From Pandoraea cepalis (lineage in GTDB: Bacteria; Pseudomonadota; Gammaproteobacteria; Burkholderiales; Burkholderiaceae): a stretch of 64,000 bases of DNA. The position numbers and the translations under genes are program-made. A model generated the notes under the pieces. That model was not told where the DNA came from and did not search any database. It saw only the letters and a list, made by a program, of their open reading frames with translations. Positions 55,892 to 64,000 of the stretch are shown here, piece after piece; position 1 is the first letter of the stretch, and every line of letters begins with the position of its first letter. The stretch is taken from NCBI RefSeq assembly GCF_902459665.1, contig NZ_CABPSL010000013.1, forward strand, positions 93,399 to 157,398, read 5' to 3'.

Positions 55892-56319
55892 CGGAGGCGC
55901 GGGCGCACCGGCTTGGGGCGCCCGCTCTTCACCCTGGCGCACGCGTGTCGGAAAAAACCTAATCCGTAGGGGTAAATGCTGACTTGTGGTGCATCGGGTG
56001 CTCCTTTATTCTCTCCTTCAATTCGCGTCACGGCAGGATATAGGGGCGAGGATCGAGGAGACAATAAGCGCGATAACGCGCACCGCCAAAAAGGAAGCGC
56101 TGTTGGAGAGAACTCCAACAGCGCTTTTTATATTGGGCTTCGCCGCAGTGCGAGGCCGTCATCCGCAGAAGCCCGATTCTCGTCCCCCGACAGTCCTGGT
56201 CGCATGCCCCGCCCCCCTCACGTTCCTCCTTCAGCACTTTTGCGCGCCCATGTCCGGCGTGTCCTTGCGGCGATCGGAGCACGTCCCGAAAAACACCTGT
56301 TTGCCGATAGGGGGGACGG
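55892..56319. other. Intergenic region after liv cluster 1, 428 bp
   Basis: Contains the strong terminator at 56095-56129 and otherwise no gene or motif that I recognise. The 200 bases between livM and the terminator hold no convincing ORF, so the terminator is set at some distance from the operon end. Confidence 0.5.
56095..56129 (+). terminator. Strong intrinsic terminator after liv cluster 1
   Basis: AAGCGCTGTTGGAG (56095-56108) and CTCCAACAGCGCTT (56113-56126) form a perfect 14-base stem with AGAA loop, followed by a T-run to 56129. Confidence 0.93.
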
Positions 56320-57102
56320 ATGTTGACGAGTTGGGCGCTGACCGATTGGCTGATGCTCGCGGTCGGGGCGTTTGTGGCCGGTCTGGTCGATGCGGTGGTC
56401 GGAGGTGGCGGGCTGATCTCCGTACCGACGCTTTTCGCCGTCTTCCCGAACGCGGCGCCGCCGTTGCTTTTCGGTACCAACAAGCTGGCCGGTATCTGGG
56501 GCACGGCATCGGCTGCGCTGCGCTACGCGCGCGGCGTTCAACTGCGCTGGGCCATTCTGTTGCCGGCCACCGTCGCCGCCTTCTTGTTTTCGTTTTGCGG
56601 TGCGTACGCCGTCTCCCATGTGCCGGCCGACGTGCTTCGCAAGCTGCTGCCGTTCGTGCTGACCGGCGTGGCGATCTACACCCTGCGCAAGAAGGATTTC
56701 GGGACGGTTCACGCCCCTGTGACGGGTGGGGTGGGGGTGACCCTCATGGCGATCGCCGTGGGCGGCGCCATCGGCTTCTACGACGGTTTCTTCGGCCCCG
56801 GCACGGGCAGCTTCCTCGTCTTCCTGTTTGTCCGCCTGTTTGGTCAGGACTTCGTCAACGCCTCGGCGTCTGCGAAGATCGTGAACGTGGCGACCAACCT
56901 GGCCGCGCTGTGGCTGTTTGGCATGGGCGGGCACGTTGCGTGGCAGGTTGGCCTCGGCATGGCGGTCATGAACGTGCTGGGCAGTCAGGTGGGCAGCCGG
57001 CTCGCGCTCAAGCGCGGCGTGGGTTTCGTGCGACGCATGTTCCTGTATGTGCTCGCCGTGCTGATCGTGAAGACCGGCTATGACGCATTGCTTCGCGGCT
57101 GA
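56320..57102 (+). CDS. TSUP-family permease (TauE/SafE, sulfite exporter-like)
   Basis: Membrane protein of 260 residues with about eight helices. The N terminus has GLVDAVVGGGGLISVPTL, the TSUP motif, and GFYDGFFGPGTGSFLVF is the matching C-terminal motif near residue 148. The family moves sulfite, sulfonates or other organosulfur anions; the substrate here is unknown. It is flanked by a terminator upstream and a spacer downstream, so it is probably transcribed alone. Confidence 0.9.
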   Translation: MLTSWALTDWLMLAVGAFVAGLVDAVVGGGGLISVPTLFAVFPNAAPPLLFGTNKLAGIWGTASAALRYARGVQLRWAILLPATVAAFLFSFCGAYAVSHVPADVLRKLLPFVLTGVAIYTLRKKDFGTVHAPVTGGVGVTLMAIAVGGAIGFYDGFFGPGTGSFLVFLFVRLFGQDFVNASASAKIVNVATNLAALWLFGMGGHVAWQVGLGMAVMNVLGSQVGSRLALKRGVGFVRRMFLYVLAVLIVKTGYDALLRG

Positions 57103-57374
57103 CGGGAGACCGGGCAGCATCGCGCGTGGGTAAGTGCGGCATTGCGGGTGAAGGGGGGGGAGGGTCGTGAAGGGCCGTGAGGGCGGCGCCGGGCGCCGTT
57201 CGGACGTGAGCCGTTGCGGTTGAAGCCACAGGTGGGGAAACCGCACTTTACGAGAAGGCGCCGGTGCCCGTAAGATGAGCGACAATTTGCCGACTGCGCG
57301 GTCGGTTAATATCGGGCCGGCGGGTTCAACAATGGTCAGAACAACGAATTCAAAATTTTTGCGAGGAGACCCAA

Positions 57375-58520
57375 ATGAAACTGAAGTTGCTGTGCGTGGC
57401 GTCGGCGATGATGCTGGCTACGGGCGTTGCGAGCGCCCAGGTGAAGATTGGCGTGTCGCTGTCGGCGACCGGTCCAGCGGCTTCGCTGGGCATTCCCGAG
57501 AAGAACACCATTTCGCTGCTGCCCAAGACGATCGGCGGCCAGTCGGTGCAGTACATCCTGCTCGACGACGCGACCGACACCACGACGGCCGTCAAGAACA
57601 TGCGCAAGCTGATCAGCGAAGACCACGTTGACGCCGTGCTCGGCTCGACGGTCACGCCGAACTCCCTGGCGATGGTCGACGTGGCGGCAGAGACGCAGAC
57701 CCCGATGATCTCGATGGCCGCGGGCGCTGCCATTGTCGAACCGGTGGACGCCAAGCGCGCCTGGTCGTTCAAGACCCCGCAGAACGACATTCTGATGGCC
57801 ACCGCCATTGCCAAGCACATGGCCGACAACGGCGTGAAGACGGTCGCGTTCATCGGCTTCTCCGACGCCTACGGCGAAGGCTGGCACAAGGAGTTCCAGA
57901 AGGCTGCCGATCTGAACAAGATCAAGGTCGTGGCCAATGAGCGCTTCAATCGTGCCGACACGTCGGTCACGGGCCAGGTCCTCAAGATCATGGCGGCCAA
58001 TCCGGATGCCGTGCTGATCGCTGGTTCAGGTACGCCGGCAGCGCTGCCGCAGCGCACGCTCAAGGAGCGTGGCTACAAGGGCAAGCTGTATCAGACCCAC
58101 GGTGTAGCCAACAACGACTTCCTGCGCGTTTGCGGCAAGGATTGCGACGGCACTTACCTGCCGGCGGGCCCGCTGCTCGTCGTCGACCAACTGCCTGCCG
58201 ACAATCCGGTGAAGAAGTCGGCCGCTGCCTACAAGGTCGTGTATGAAAAGGCATACGGCGCGGGCTCCATCTCGACCTTCGGCGGTCACGCCTGGGACGC
58301 CGGTCTGTTGCTGCAGCGGGCCATTCCCGTTGCGCTGAAGAAGGCCAAGCCGGGCACGGCCGAGTTCCGCGCGGCATTGCGCGAGGCCCTGGAGAACGTC
58401 AAGGACATGCCGGGCACCGCGGGCATCTTCAACATGAGCGCGAAGGACCACAACGGCCTGGACCAGCGCTCGCGCGTGATGGTGGAAATCGTCAACGGCA
58501 AGTGGAAATTGGCGAACTGA
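57375..58520 (+). CDS. ABC transporter periplasmic binding protein (liv cluster 2)
   Basis: Type I binding protein of 381 residues. The signal peptide ends GVASAQ (about residue 22), followed by VKIGVSLSATGPAASLGIPEKN. GAGGAGA lies just upstream of the ATG. It has its own terminator 98 bases downstream, so the binding protein can be made in excess over the membrane parts. Probable substrate classes are branched-chain or aromatic amino acids or aromatic acids; not determined. Confidence 0.92.
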   Translation: MKLKLLCVASAMMLATGVASAQVKIGVSLSATGPAASLGIPEKNTISLLPKTIGGQSVQYILLDDATDTTTAVKNMRKLISEDHVDAVLGSTVTPNSLAMVDVAAETQTPMISMAAGAAIVEPVDAKRAWSFKTPQNDILMATAIAKHMADNGVKTVAFIGFSDAYGEGWHKEFQKAADLNKIKVVANERFNRADTSVTGQVLKIMAANPDAVLIAGSGTPAALPQRTLKERGYKGKLYQTHGVANNDFLRVCGKDCDGTYLPAGPLLVVDQLPADNPVKKSAAAYKVVYEKAYGAGSISTFGGHAWDAGLLLQRAIPVALKKAKPGTAEFRAALREALENVKDMPGTAGIFNMSAKDHNGLDQRSRVMVEIVNGKWKLAN

Positions 58521-58617
58521 TGGGCGCGGGGGCTGCCTATAGCTCACAGGCATGCCCCGCTGTCACCTCCGATGGATCTGCGGTATCGGCGCCCGGTTGG
58601 ACCGACCGGGCCGGAAG

Positions 58618-58643
58618 AACGGGCGTTCGCGCCCGTTTTTTTT
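58618..58643 (+). terminator. Intrinsic terminator after liv-2 binding protein
   Basis: AACGGGCG (58618-58625), TTCG, CGCCCGTT (58630-58637) and a T-run to 58643. It decouples the binding protein from the downstream genes. Confidence 0.93.
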
Positions 58644-58777
58644 GAGCGTGGTAGTTTCGCGCTTCGCAAAGAGACGGCAGGACATGCGTTTGCGAGCGGC
58701 ACCTGAGAGGCCGCATTGTCCCAACCTGATCGCCGCCGCCGGGGGGCTGGCCGGCCGATCCTTTCGAGCGTAAATCC

Positions 58778-59278
58778 ATGACGGGTGAATTCGAACACCG
58801 CAACCTATCGTTGGTGTTGTTACAGACGCGGGAAGCGGCAATGGGGTTGTTCCGACCCTTGCTCAATCGTTATGACATCACGGAACAACAATGGCGTGTC
58901 ATAAGGGCCGTCAACGATAGCGAATCCGGGGAAATGGAAATCGGGCAGGTCGCACGGGAGTGCTGCATCCTCAGCCCGAGCCTGTCCGGCATGCTGGAGC
59001 GCATGGAGGCGTCGGGCCTCATCATTCGCCGTCGGATGGCAGTCGATCAGCGTCGCGTGATGGTGTCGCTCACGCCATCGAGCCGCGCACTATGCAAGAA
59101 GCTCGGTCCGCTGGTCGAGGCGCGCTATCGCTATCTGGAAGACAAGGTCGGGCGAGACACGCTCGCCGAGATCTACCGGCTGCTCGACGTCGTGTGCGAG
59201 GCCCTGCCGCCGGAGGTGCTGGCCGCTGCGCCATCGCTGCCGGCCAAGCCGCGTCGCCGCCGGAAGGTGGCGGAATGA
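58778..59278 (+). CDS. MarR-family regulator, HpaR-like
   Basis: MarR regulator of 166 residues closely resembling HpaR, the repressor of homoprotocatechuate degradation (RNLSLVLLQTREAAM and ITEQQWRVIRAVND near the N terminus). The winged helix spans roughly 45-110. The C-terminal tail is Lys/Arg-rich. Likely target is the downstream liv genes or itself; a direct repeat lies upstream of livH2. An aromatic-acid inducer is inferred from HpaR. Confidence 0.87.
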   Translation: MTGEFEHRNLSLVLLQTREAAMGLFRPLLNRYDITEQQWRVIRAVNDSESGEMEIGQVARECCILSPSLSGMLERMEASGLIIRRRMAVDQRRVMVSLTPSSRALCKKLGPLVEARYRYLEDKVGRDTLAEIYRLLDVVCEALPPEVLAAAPSLPAKPRRRRKVAE

Positions 59279-59401
59279 CCGTTTTCGGGACGCCTGGTAT
59301 TGCGATGATGGCCGGTGCATGCCGGGCGCGGGTGGCGAGGACGACATGGCAGGCAGCGACGTCACTCGAAAGACGTCGATGACTCAGTAGTCGCCCGAGT
59401 T

Positions 59402-59436
59402 TTACCAATGCATAATGATTTATACAATACATAATT
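59402..59436 (+). promoter_or_regulatory. Promoter and direct-repeat operator upstream of liv-2 permease operon
   Basis: TTTACC (59402-59407), 16-base spacer, TACAAT (59424-59429) form a promoter. ATGCATAAT (59409-59417) and ATACATAAT (59428-59436) are near-identical direct repeats 19 bases apart. They overlap the promoter, as a MarR-type repressor site would. Confidence 0.5.
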
Positions 59437-59570
59437 CTGTGCGCTGTCACACGGGGACCGTGGGGGCGTAGGGATATGAAGGGGAACGGGGTGGCAGCGC
59501 GCTGCGCCGTGCATCACACCGGCTGTCTCGCCAGTCGGCTCAAGAAGTACTCAAACGAAGTGAGAGGAGC

Positions 59571-60626
59571 ATGGATCTTTCGATTGCAGCCATCCTGGCG
59601 CAGGACGGCATCACCACGGGTGCGATTTATGCCTTGCTGGCATTGGCACTGGTGCTGGTGTTCTCCGTCACTCGCGTCATCTTCATTCCGCAGGGCGAGT
59701 TCGTGTCGTATGGCGCGCTTACGCTGGCGGCACTGCAAACCCAGAAGTTTCCGCTGACGAGCTGGATGCTTGTGGCGATGGGCGTATGTACGTTCGTCGT
59801 GGAGACGGCGGGCGTCTTGCGTCACAGCGAGCGTCGCAAGCTGGCGGGGCGCTTGGTGCCGACGCTTGCGGGCAAGTACCTGGTGTTTCCGATTGCCGCG
59901 TTCTTCGTCGTCAGGGCGTTGGCACCGATGAATCTGCCGATGCTCGTCCAAATCGCGCTCACGATGTTGCTCGTCGTGCCGATGGGGCCGATGCTCTATC
60001 GTCTCGCGTACCAGCCGCTGGCGGAGGCGAGCACGCTGTTGCTGCTGATCGTCTCCGTGGGCGTGCACTTCGCGCTGACGGGGCTGGGGCTCGTGATGTT
60101 CGGGGCGGAAGGCTCGCGCACGCAGGCATTCTCCGACGCCAACTTCAACATCGGCTCCGTCATGGTGTCTGGCCAGAGCCTGTGGGTGTTGGGTGTCTCG
60201 GTCGTGATGATCCTGGCGTTGTACTTCTACTTCGACCGTTCGCTCTCGGGCAAGGCGTTGCGTGCGACGGCCGTGAACCGGCTGGGCGCGCGGCTCGTGG
60301 GCATCGGCACGGTGCAGGCGGGGCGTCTGGCGTTCACGCTGGCGGCCGTGCTGGGCGTGCTGTGCGGCATCTTGATCGCACCGATCACGACGATCTATTA
60401 CGAGTCGGGCTTCCTGATCGGCCTCAAGGGCTTCGTGGGCGCGATCATCGGCGGTCTGGTGAGTTATCCGGTTGCGGCGCTGGGCGCCATTCTGGTCGGC
60501 CTGTTGGAGTCGTACTCATCGTTCTGGGCGAGTGCGTACAAAGAGGTCATCGTCTTCACGCTGATCCTTCCCGTGCTGCTGTGGCTGTCGCTCACAAGCA
60601 AGCATGTGGAAGAAGACGAGGAATAA
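59571..60626 (+). CDS. livH: ABC transporter permease LivH (liv cluster 2)
   Basis: Inner-membrane permease of 351 residues, longer than usual LivH because of a middle loop. It starts MDLSIAAILAQDGITTGAIYAL and contains IGLKGFVGAIIGGLVSYP near the C terminus, both typical. AGAGGAG lies close upstream of the ATG. It is 18 bases before the livM-livG gene, so co-transcribed. Confidence 0.92.
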   Translation: MDLSIAAILAQDGITTGAIYALLALALVLVFSVTRVIFIPQGEFVSYGALTLAALQTQKFPLTSWMLVAMGVCTFVVETAGVLRHSERRKLAGRLVPTLAGKYLVFPIAAFFVVRALAPMNLPMLVQIALTMLLVVPMGPMLYRLAYQPLAEASTLLLLIVSVGVHFALTGLGLVMFGAEGSRTQAFSDANFNIGSVMVSGQSLWVLGVSVVMILALYFYFDRSLSGKALRATAVNRLGARLVGIGTVQAGRLAFTLAAVLGVLCGILIAPITTIYYESGFLIGLKGFVGAIIGGLVSYPVAALGAILVGLLESYSSFWASAYKEVIVFTLILPVLLWLSLTSKHVEEDEE

Positions 60627-60644
60627 GCCGGGGCGGACCACAGA

Positions 60645-62441
60645 ATGAAAAACAAATACTTCCTGATTTTCCTGGTGGTGCTGGCCGTGTTGCCGGTGCT
60701 GCCTGCACCCGTGCGTTTGCCCGAGTACTGGGTAACGCTGCTCAACTACATCGGTCTATACAGCATTGTGGCCATTGGTCTCGTGCTGTTGACGGGCGTG
60801 GCGGGGATGACGTCGTTCGGACAGGCGGCATTCGTCGGTCTGGGCGCCTACGCGACGGCCTATCTGACGACTGCCTATGGCGCGTCGCCGTGGCTCGGCC
60901 TGATCGTCGGGGTGATCATCACCGCGGCGGCAGCGCTTGTCATTGGCGCGATCACCATGCGCCTGTCGGGCCACTTCCTGCCGCTGGGCACGATTGCATG
61001 GGGCCTGGCGCTGTACTACCTGTTCGGCAACCTCGAGTTCCTGGGTAAGTACGACGGTCTGAACGATATCCCGACGATCAGCCTCTTCGGCAAGGAATTG
61101 GCGAGCGGGCGTCAGATGTACTACCTGATCTGGATCGTCGTGGTGCTGGCGGTGGTATCGGTCAAGAACCTGCTTGATTCGCGTCCTGGCCGCGCCATTC
61201 GTGCGCTCAAGGGCGGTGGCGTGATGGCCGAGGCGATGGGCGTGAACACCGCGTGGATGAAAGTGGTCGTGTTCGTGTACGCCGCCGTGCTCGCCGCCAT
61301 CTCGGGCTGGTTGTATGCGCATTTGCAACGCGCCGTGAACCCGACGCCGTTCAACCTGAACCACGGCATCGAATACCTGTTCATGGCCGTGGTGGGGGGC
61401 GTCTCGCATGTGTGGGGCGCGGTGCTCGGCGCGGCGATCCTGACCGTGCTCAAGGACTACCTCCAGAACATCCTGCCGATGCTGTTGGGTGCGAACGGCA
61501 ACTTCGAGACCATCGTCTTTGGCGTGTTGCTGGTGCTGCTGCTGCAATATGCGCGCGACGGCGTGTGGCCCTTCTTCGGCAAGATCTTCCCGGCGCGTCG
61601 TGTCGCGAAGGCGCCGGAGCAAGCGGATCCGCTGGGTCATCGTGCCAAGCCGGCGGTTGGCGAAGTGGTGCTGACGCTGGACAAGGCGCGCAAGGAGTTC
61701 GGCGGCCTCGTAGCGGTCAACGACGTCTCCTTCCAGGTCAAAGCAGGCGAGATCGTGGGGCTGATCGGGCCGAACGGCGCGGGCAAGTCGACCACGTTCA
61801 ACCTCGTGACCGGCGTGCTGCAGGCCACCCGCGGCGAGATCTCCTTCCTCGGCGAGCGAATCGACCGGCTGCCGTCGCGCGAAATCGTCAAGCGCGGTAT
61901 TGGCCGTACATTCCAGCACGTGCGCTTGATGCCGCAGATGAGCGTGCTCGAGAACGTTGCGATTGGCGCCTATCTGCGAGACAAGAACGGGCTGCGTCGA
62001 CGTCCCCAGGGCGGCGTGTGGTCCAGCGTGCTGCGTCTTGATCGTCAGGAAGAAGCCATGTTGCTGTACGAAGCCAAGCGGCAGATCGAGCGTGTGGGTC
62101 TCGGCGCGCACATGTATGACGAGGCGGGCAGTCTCGCGTTGGGCCAGCAGCGTATTCTGGAAATTGCACGCGCATTGGCGTGCGATCCCACGTTGCTGTT
62201 GCTCGACGAGCCGGCAGCCGGCCTGCGCTACAAAGAGAAGCAGGCGCTGGCCGATTTGCTCAAGAAGCTCAAGGACGAAGGGATGAGCGTGCTGCTGGTC
62301 GAGCACGACATGGACTTCGTGATGAACCTGACCGATCACCTCGTCGTGATGGAGTTCGGTACCAAGATCGCCGAAGGCCTGCCCGAAGACGTGCAGAAGA
62401 ACCCGGCAGTGCTCGAAGCGTACCTGGGAGGAGTGGAGTGA
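60645..62441 (+). CDS. Fused ABC permease-ATPase (LivM-LivG)
   Basis: Single chain of 598 residues combining LivM and LivG. Residues 1 to about 320 are membrane permease ([20 protein letters not shown] near 44). From about 343 is an ATPase: [15 protein letters not shown] (Walker A), [15 protein letters not shown] (signature region) and [11 protein letters not shown] (Walker B). The last segment is the C-terminal LivG motif of amino acid transporters. The stop overlaps the livF start as TGATG. Fusion fixes a 1:1 ratio of the two parts. Confidence 0.94.
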   Translation: MKNKYFLIFLVVLAVLPVLPAPVRLPEYWVTLLNYIGLYSIVAIGLVLLTGVAGMTSFGQAAFVGLGAYATAYLTTAYGASPWLGLIVGVIITAAAALVIGAITMRLSGHFLPLGTIAWGLALYYLFGNLEFLGKYDGLNDIPTISLFGKELASGRQMYYLIWIVVVLAVVSVKNLLDSRPGRAIRALKGGGVMAEAMGVNTAWMKVVVFVYAAVLAAISGWLYAHLQRAVNPTPFNLNHGIEYLFMAVVGGVSHVWGAVLGAAILTVLKDYLQNILPMLLGANGNFETIVFGVLLVLLLQYARDGVWPFFGKIFPARRVAKAPEQADPLGHRAKPAVGEVVLTLDKARKEFGGLVAVNDVSFQVKAGEIVGLIGPNGAGKSTTFNLVTGVLQATRGEISFLGERIDRLPSREIVKRGIGRTFQHVRLMPQMSVLENVAIGAYLRDKNGLRRRPQGGVWSSVLRLDRQEEAMLLYEAKRQIERVGLGAHMYDEAGSLALGQQRILEIARALACDPTLLLLDEPAAGLRYKEKQALADLLKKLKDEGMSVLLVEHDMDFVMNLTDHLVVMEFGTKIAEGLPEDVQKNPAVLEAYLGGVE

Positions 62442-63187
62442 TGGCAGACGCGATTCTGGAGGTCAAGGACCTCGCCGTGGCGTACGGCAAAGTCGAAGCG
62501 GTGCACGGTGCGCATCTGCGGGTGGGGGCGGGCCAGATCGTCACCGTGATCGGTCCGAACGGCGCGGGCAAGTCGTCCATGCTCAACGCCATCATGGGGG
62601 CATTGCCGCACAACGGCTCCAGCCGTGGGAGCGTCGCGTATCTCGGTCACGAGATGTCGGCGCTGGGCATCGAAGCCCGCGTGGCCCGCGGCATGTGCCT
62701 GGTGCCGGAAAAGCGCGAGTTGTTCTCGACAATGACCGTCGAGGACAACCTGTTGCTGGGGGCGTACCGTCGCAAGCGGGCGGGGGAGAAGAACTTCCTG
62801 GACCAGATGGAAGTCGTCTACGCCCTGTTTCCGCGTCTCAAAGAGCGCCAGAAGCAGCAAGCGGGGACCTTGTCAGGCGGTGAGCGCCAAATGCTCGCGG
62901 TGGGCCGTGCATTGATGGCCAAGCCGCAATTGCTGATGCTTGACGAGCCCAGCCTCGGGCTGGCGCCACTGATCGTCAAGGAAATCTTCCACATCATCAG
63001 CGACTTGCGTAACACCGGTGTGGCCACGCTGCTGATCGAACAGAACGCTCGCGCGGCGTTGCAGGTGGCCGATTACGGTTACGTCATCGAGACGGGCGAA
63101 CTCGCGTTGGAAGGCCCGGCGCAAGAACTGGCCAACAATCCTAAAGTCATCGAAACGTATCTGGGGCTGGCGAAGAAGGCTGCCTGA
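62441..63187 (+). CDS. livF: ABC transporter ATPase LivF (liv cluster 2)
   Basis: ATPase of 248 residues. Unlike the LivF at 51862, Walker A is canonical (GPNGAGKSS), with signature LSGGERQM and Walker B LLMLDEPSLGLAP. ATG 62441 overlaps the preceding stop. It is the last gene of the operon, ended by the terminator at 63221. Confidence 0.95.
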   Translation: MADAILEVKDLAVAYGKVEAVHGAHLRVGAGQIVTVIGPNGAGKSSMLNAIMGALPHNGSSRGSVAYLGHEMSALGIEARVARGMCLVPEKRELFSTMTVEDNLLLGAYRRKRAGEKNFLDQMEVVYALFPRLKERQKQQAGTLSGGERQMLAVGRALMAKPQLLMLDEPSLGLAPLIVKEIFHIISDLRNTGVATLLIEQNARAALQVADYGYVIETGELALEGPAQELANNPKVIETYLGLAKKAA

Positions 63188-63220
63188 AGGGCGTCGCTTG
63201 TCGCGTTGGTACCCCCGGAG

Positions 63221-63245
63221 AGCCCGCCAGTTTGGCGGGCTTTTT
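63221..63245 (+). terminator. Intrinsic terminator of liv cluster 2
   Basis: AGCCCGCCA (63221-63229), loop GTT, TGGCGGGCT (63233-63241), T-run to 63245. Confidence 0.93.
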
Positions 63246-63341
63246 CATTTTCGGAGGTTGACCGGCTCCCGTCGGCGACTGTTATCTGCCCCTATTTTTT
63301 GAAGAAGAGAGGGGTGCCATGCACTGCACCGGTGGACTCAC

Positions 63342-63513
63342 TTATTCACAGTTGCTTGTGGATATTTGCAGCGCTGCAAAATCCATGGCGCACTGCCGCA
63401 ATAAGGGGTTTGGCGATATTTTCGAGAATCTCAAGGAAATGACATTTGAGGTTATCCACAGAAAAGCAAATTCCCGAAAGCGATTTTCGGGGTAAGAAGG
63501 CGCCTGTGGATAT
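63342..63513. other. Second DnaA-box group
   Basis: TTATCCACA at 63452-63460 is perfect. One-mismatch boxes are TTATTCACA (63342-63350), TGTGGATAT (63357-63365) and TGTGGATAT (63505-63513). A palindrome TTGCAGCGCTGCAA lies between the second and third boxes. No strong TAG-trio or very AT-rich block adjoins. Confidence 0.6.
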
Positions 63514-63592
63514 GCGGGTTTCAAAGTGCGATGCCAGAAGGTGCTTTCGATTTTGTAGCGTCGCTTTTGCTTCCGAGGTTTTCACGTAGAGC

Positions 63593-63604
63593 GGGGGGGG
63601 GGGG
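63593..63604 (+). repeat. Homopolymer of 12 G residues
   Basis: An uninterrupted run of 12 G ahead of the parS site. Length could vary by slipped-strand replication or be a sequencing artefact. Confidence 0.8.
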
Positions 63605-63893
63605 AATAAGGAAGCAGAAACACCGCGTCCCTGCAATCAGGTGACGTGCTCTCATCCGTCCGGGCAGTGGTCATTGATTGTTGGCACACTGATTGTGCTC
63701 CACCGCAAAGTCACTCCGTCAGAGCTCCGCCAATCCCACTACTAGTGCGTTCGATCTCTCAACTGCGTCCTGCATTGAAGTCCGCTGGCGCCGCCGAGAT
63801 GGAAAAGGGGGCGGTGGAGTTTGAGGGTGAGGTGGTGGAGTCGTGCCTTCACGTCGCGGTAACGTCAAAGCAACCGCCAAATCCACCCGACCA

Positions 63894-63909
63894 GGTTTCA
63901 CGTGAAACA
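63894..63909. other. parS: parS-like centromere site
   Basis: GGTTTCACGTGAAACA matches the ParB binding site TGTTTCACGTGAAACA at 15 of 16 positions, with a perfect 14-base inverted core (63895-63908). ParB bound here would organise the origin region for segregation. Confidence 0.85.
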
Positions 63910-64000
63910 CCGAGTGACGATCCGGCGATGGTTGTCCTGGGGCAATGGATTGGCGGAGATTGCCGGTGCCCTGACGGAGCGACTTTCAAGTGGAGCGCAG

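Larger units (their letters stand above)
63188..64000. other. Terminal non-coding region with DnaA boxes, G-tract and parS
   Basis: No gene is supported to the window end. It contains, in order, the liv-2 terminator, a group of DnaA boxes, a 12-G tract at 63593-63604 and a parS-like palindrome at 63894-63909. The next gene beyond the window is likely an origin-associated gene such as mnmG/rsmG/parA, but it is not visible. Confidence 0.55.

Noticed and set aside
63719..63910. Minus-strand frame starting FHVKPGRV over the parS site
   Set aside because: The start is simply the parS palindrome read as codons; the rest is Pro-rich and has no family match.
1..64000. CRISPR arrays, insertion sequences, prophage genes, integrases
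   Set aside because: No regularly spaced direct repeats, transposase motifs or phage proteins were found on reading both strands.

Overview
The window reads as an ordinary chromosomal segment of a GC-rich betaproteobacterium. The gene set fits Burkholderiales, and Pandoraea or a close relative is my best guess: phhA/phhB, a single-chain indolepyruvate ferredoxin oxidoreductase, an hmuRSTUV haem locus, two liv-type ABC clusters and MHS-family transporters. The taxonomic call is inference from gene content, since there is no rRNA gene in the window. I found no CRISPR array, prophage, insertion sequence or tRNA gene.

Layout, left part (1-9.4 kb, all + strand): the 3' part of an MHS transporter with a sulfatase; a ClC chloride channel translationally coupled to mnmC; a Kef-type antiporter coupled to a YbdK-type gamma-glutamyl ligase. 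From 9.38 to 10.81 kb there is no convincing gene. This stretch instead holds a DnaA-box cluster with an AT-rich, TAG-trio-bearing unwinding-like element, which looks like a chromosomal replication origin.

Middle part (10.8-50.6 kb): a MarR regulator with a Cys/His-rich tail and a SET-domain protein; phenylalanine hydroxylation (phhA, phhB) with a divergent Lrp regulator and a clear palindromic operator; a FUSC protein; alpha-2-macroglobulin, lysoplasmalogenase-like protein and PbpC (envelope defence and murein); an ornithine cyclodeaminase family gene; the haem uptake locus with a Fur-box-like site; a second Lrp regulator divergent from the indolepyruvate oxidoreductase; trpS; an unrecognised two-gene unit (37.85-39.45 kb); an amidohydrolase/transporter pair; a LysR gene and fumC; a LysR-mmsA-GMC oxidoreductase cassette resembling 3-hydroxypropionate catabolism; and a Bcr/CflA-like MFS pump.

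Right part (51-64 kb): liv cluster 1 (livG, livF, binding protein, livH, livM), a TSUP permease, then liv cluster 2 (binding protein; MarR/HpaR-like regulator; livH; a fused livM-livG; livF). The last 0.8 kb has no gene but carries a second group of DnaA boxes, a 12-G tract and a near-perfect parS site. Together with the cluster at 9.7 kb this places the window in the origin domain of the chromosome.

Themes: aromatic and branched-chain amino acid handling (phhAB, indolepyruvate oxidoreductase, Lrp regulators, liv transporters, mmsA), haem iron, and the origin/segregation DNA sites. The most novel-looking items are the double DnaA-box arrangement with parS, the unrecognised two-helix membrane protein with its small partner, and several regulatory palindromes.
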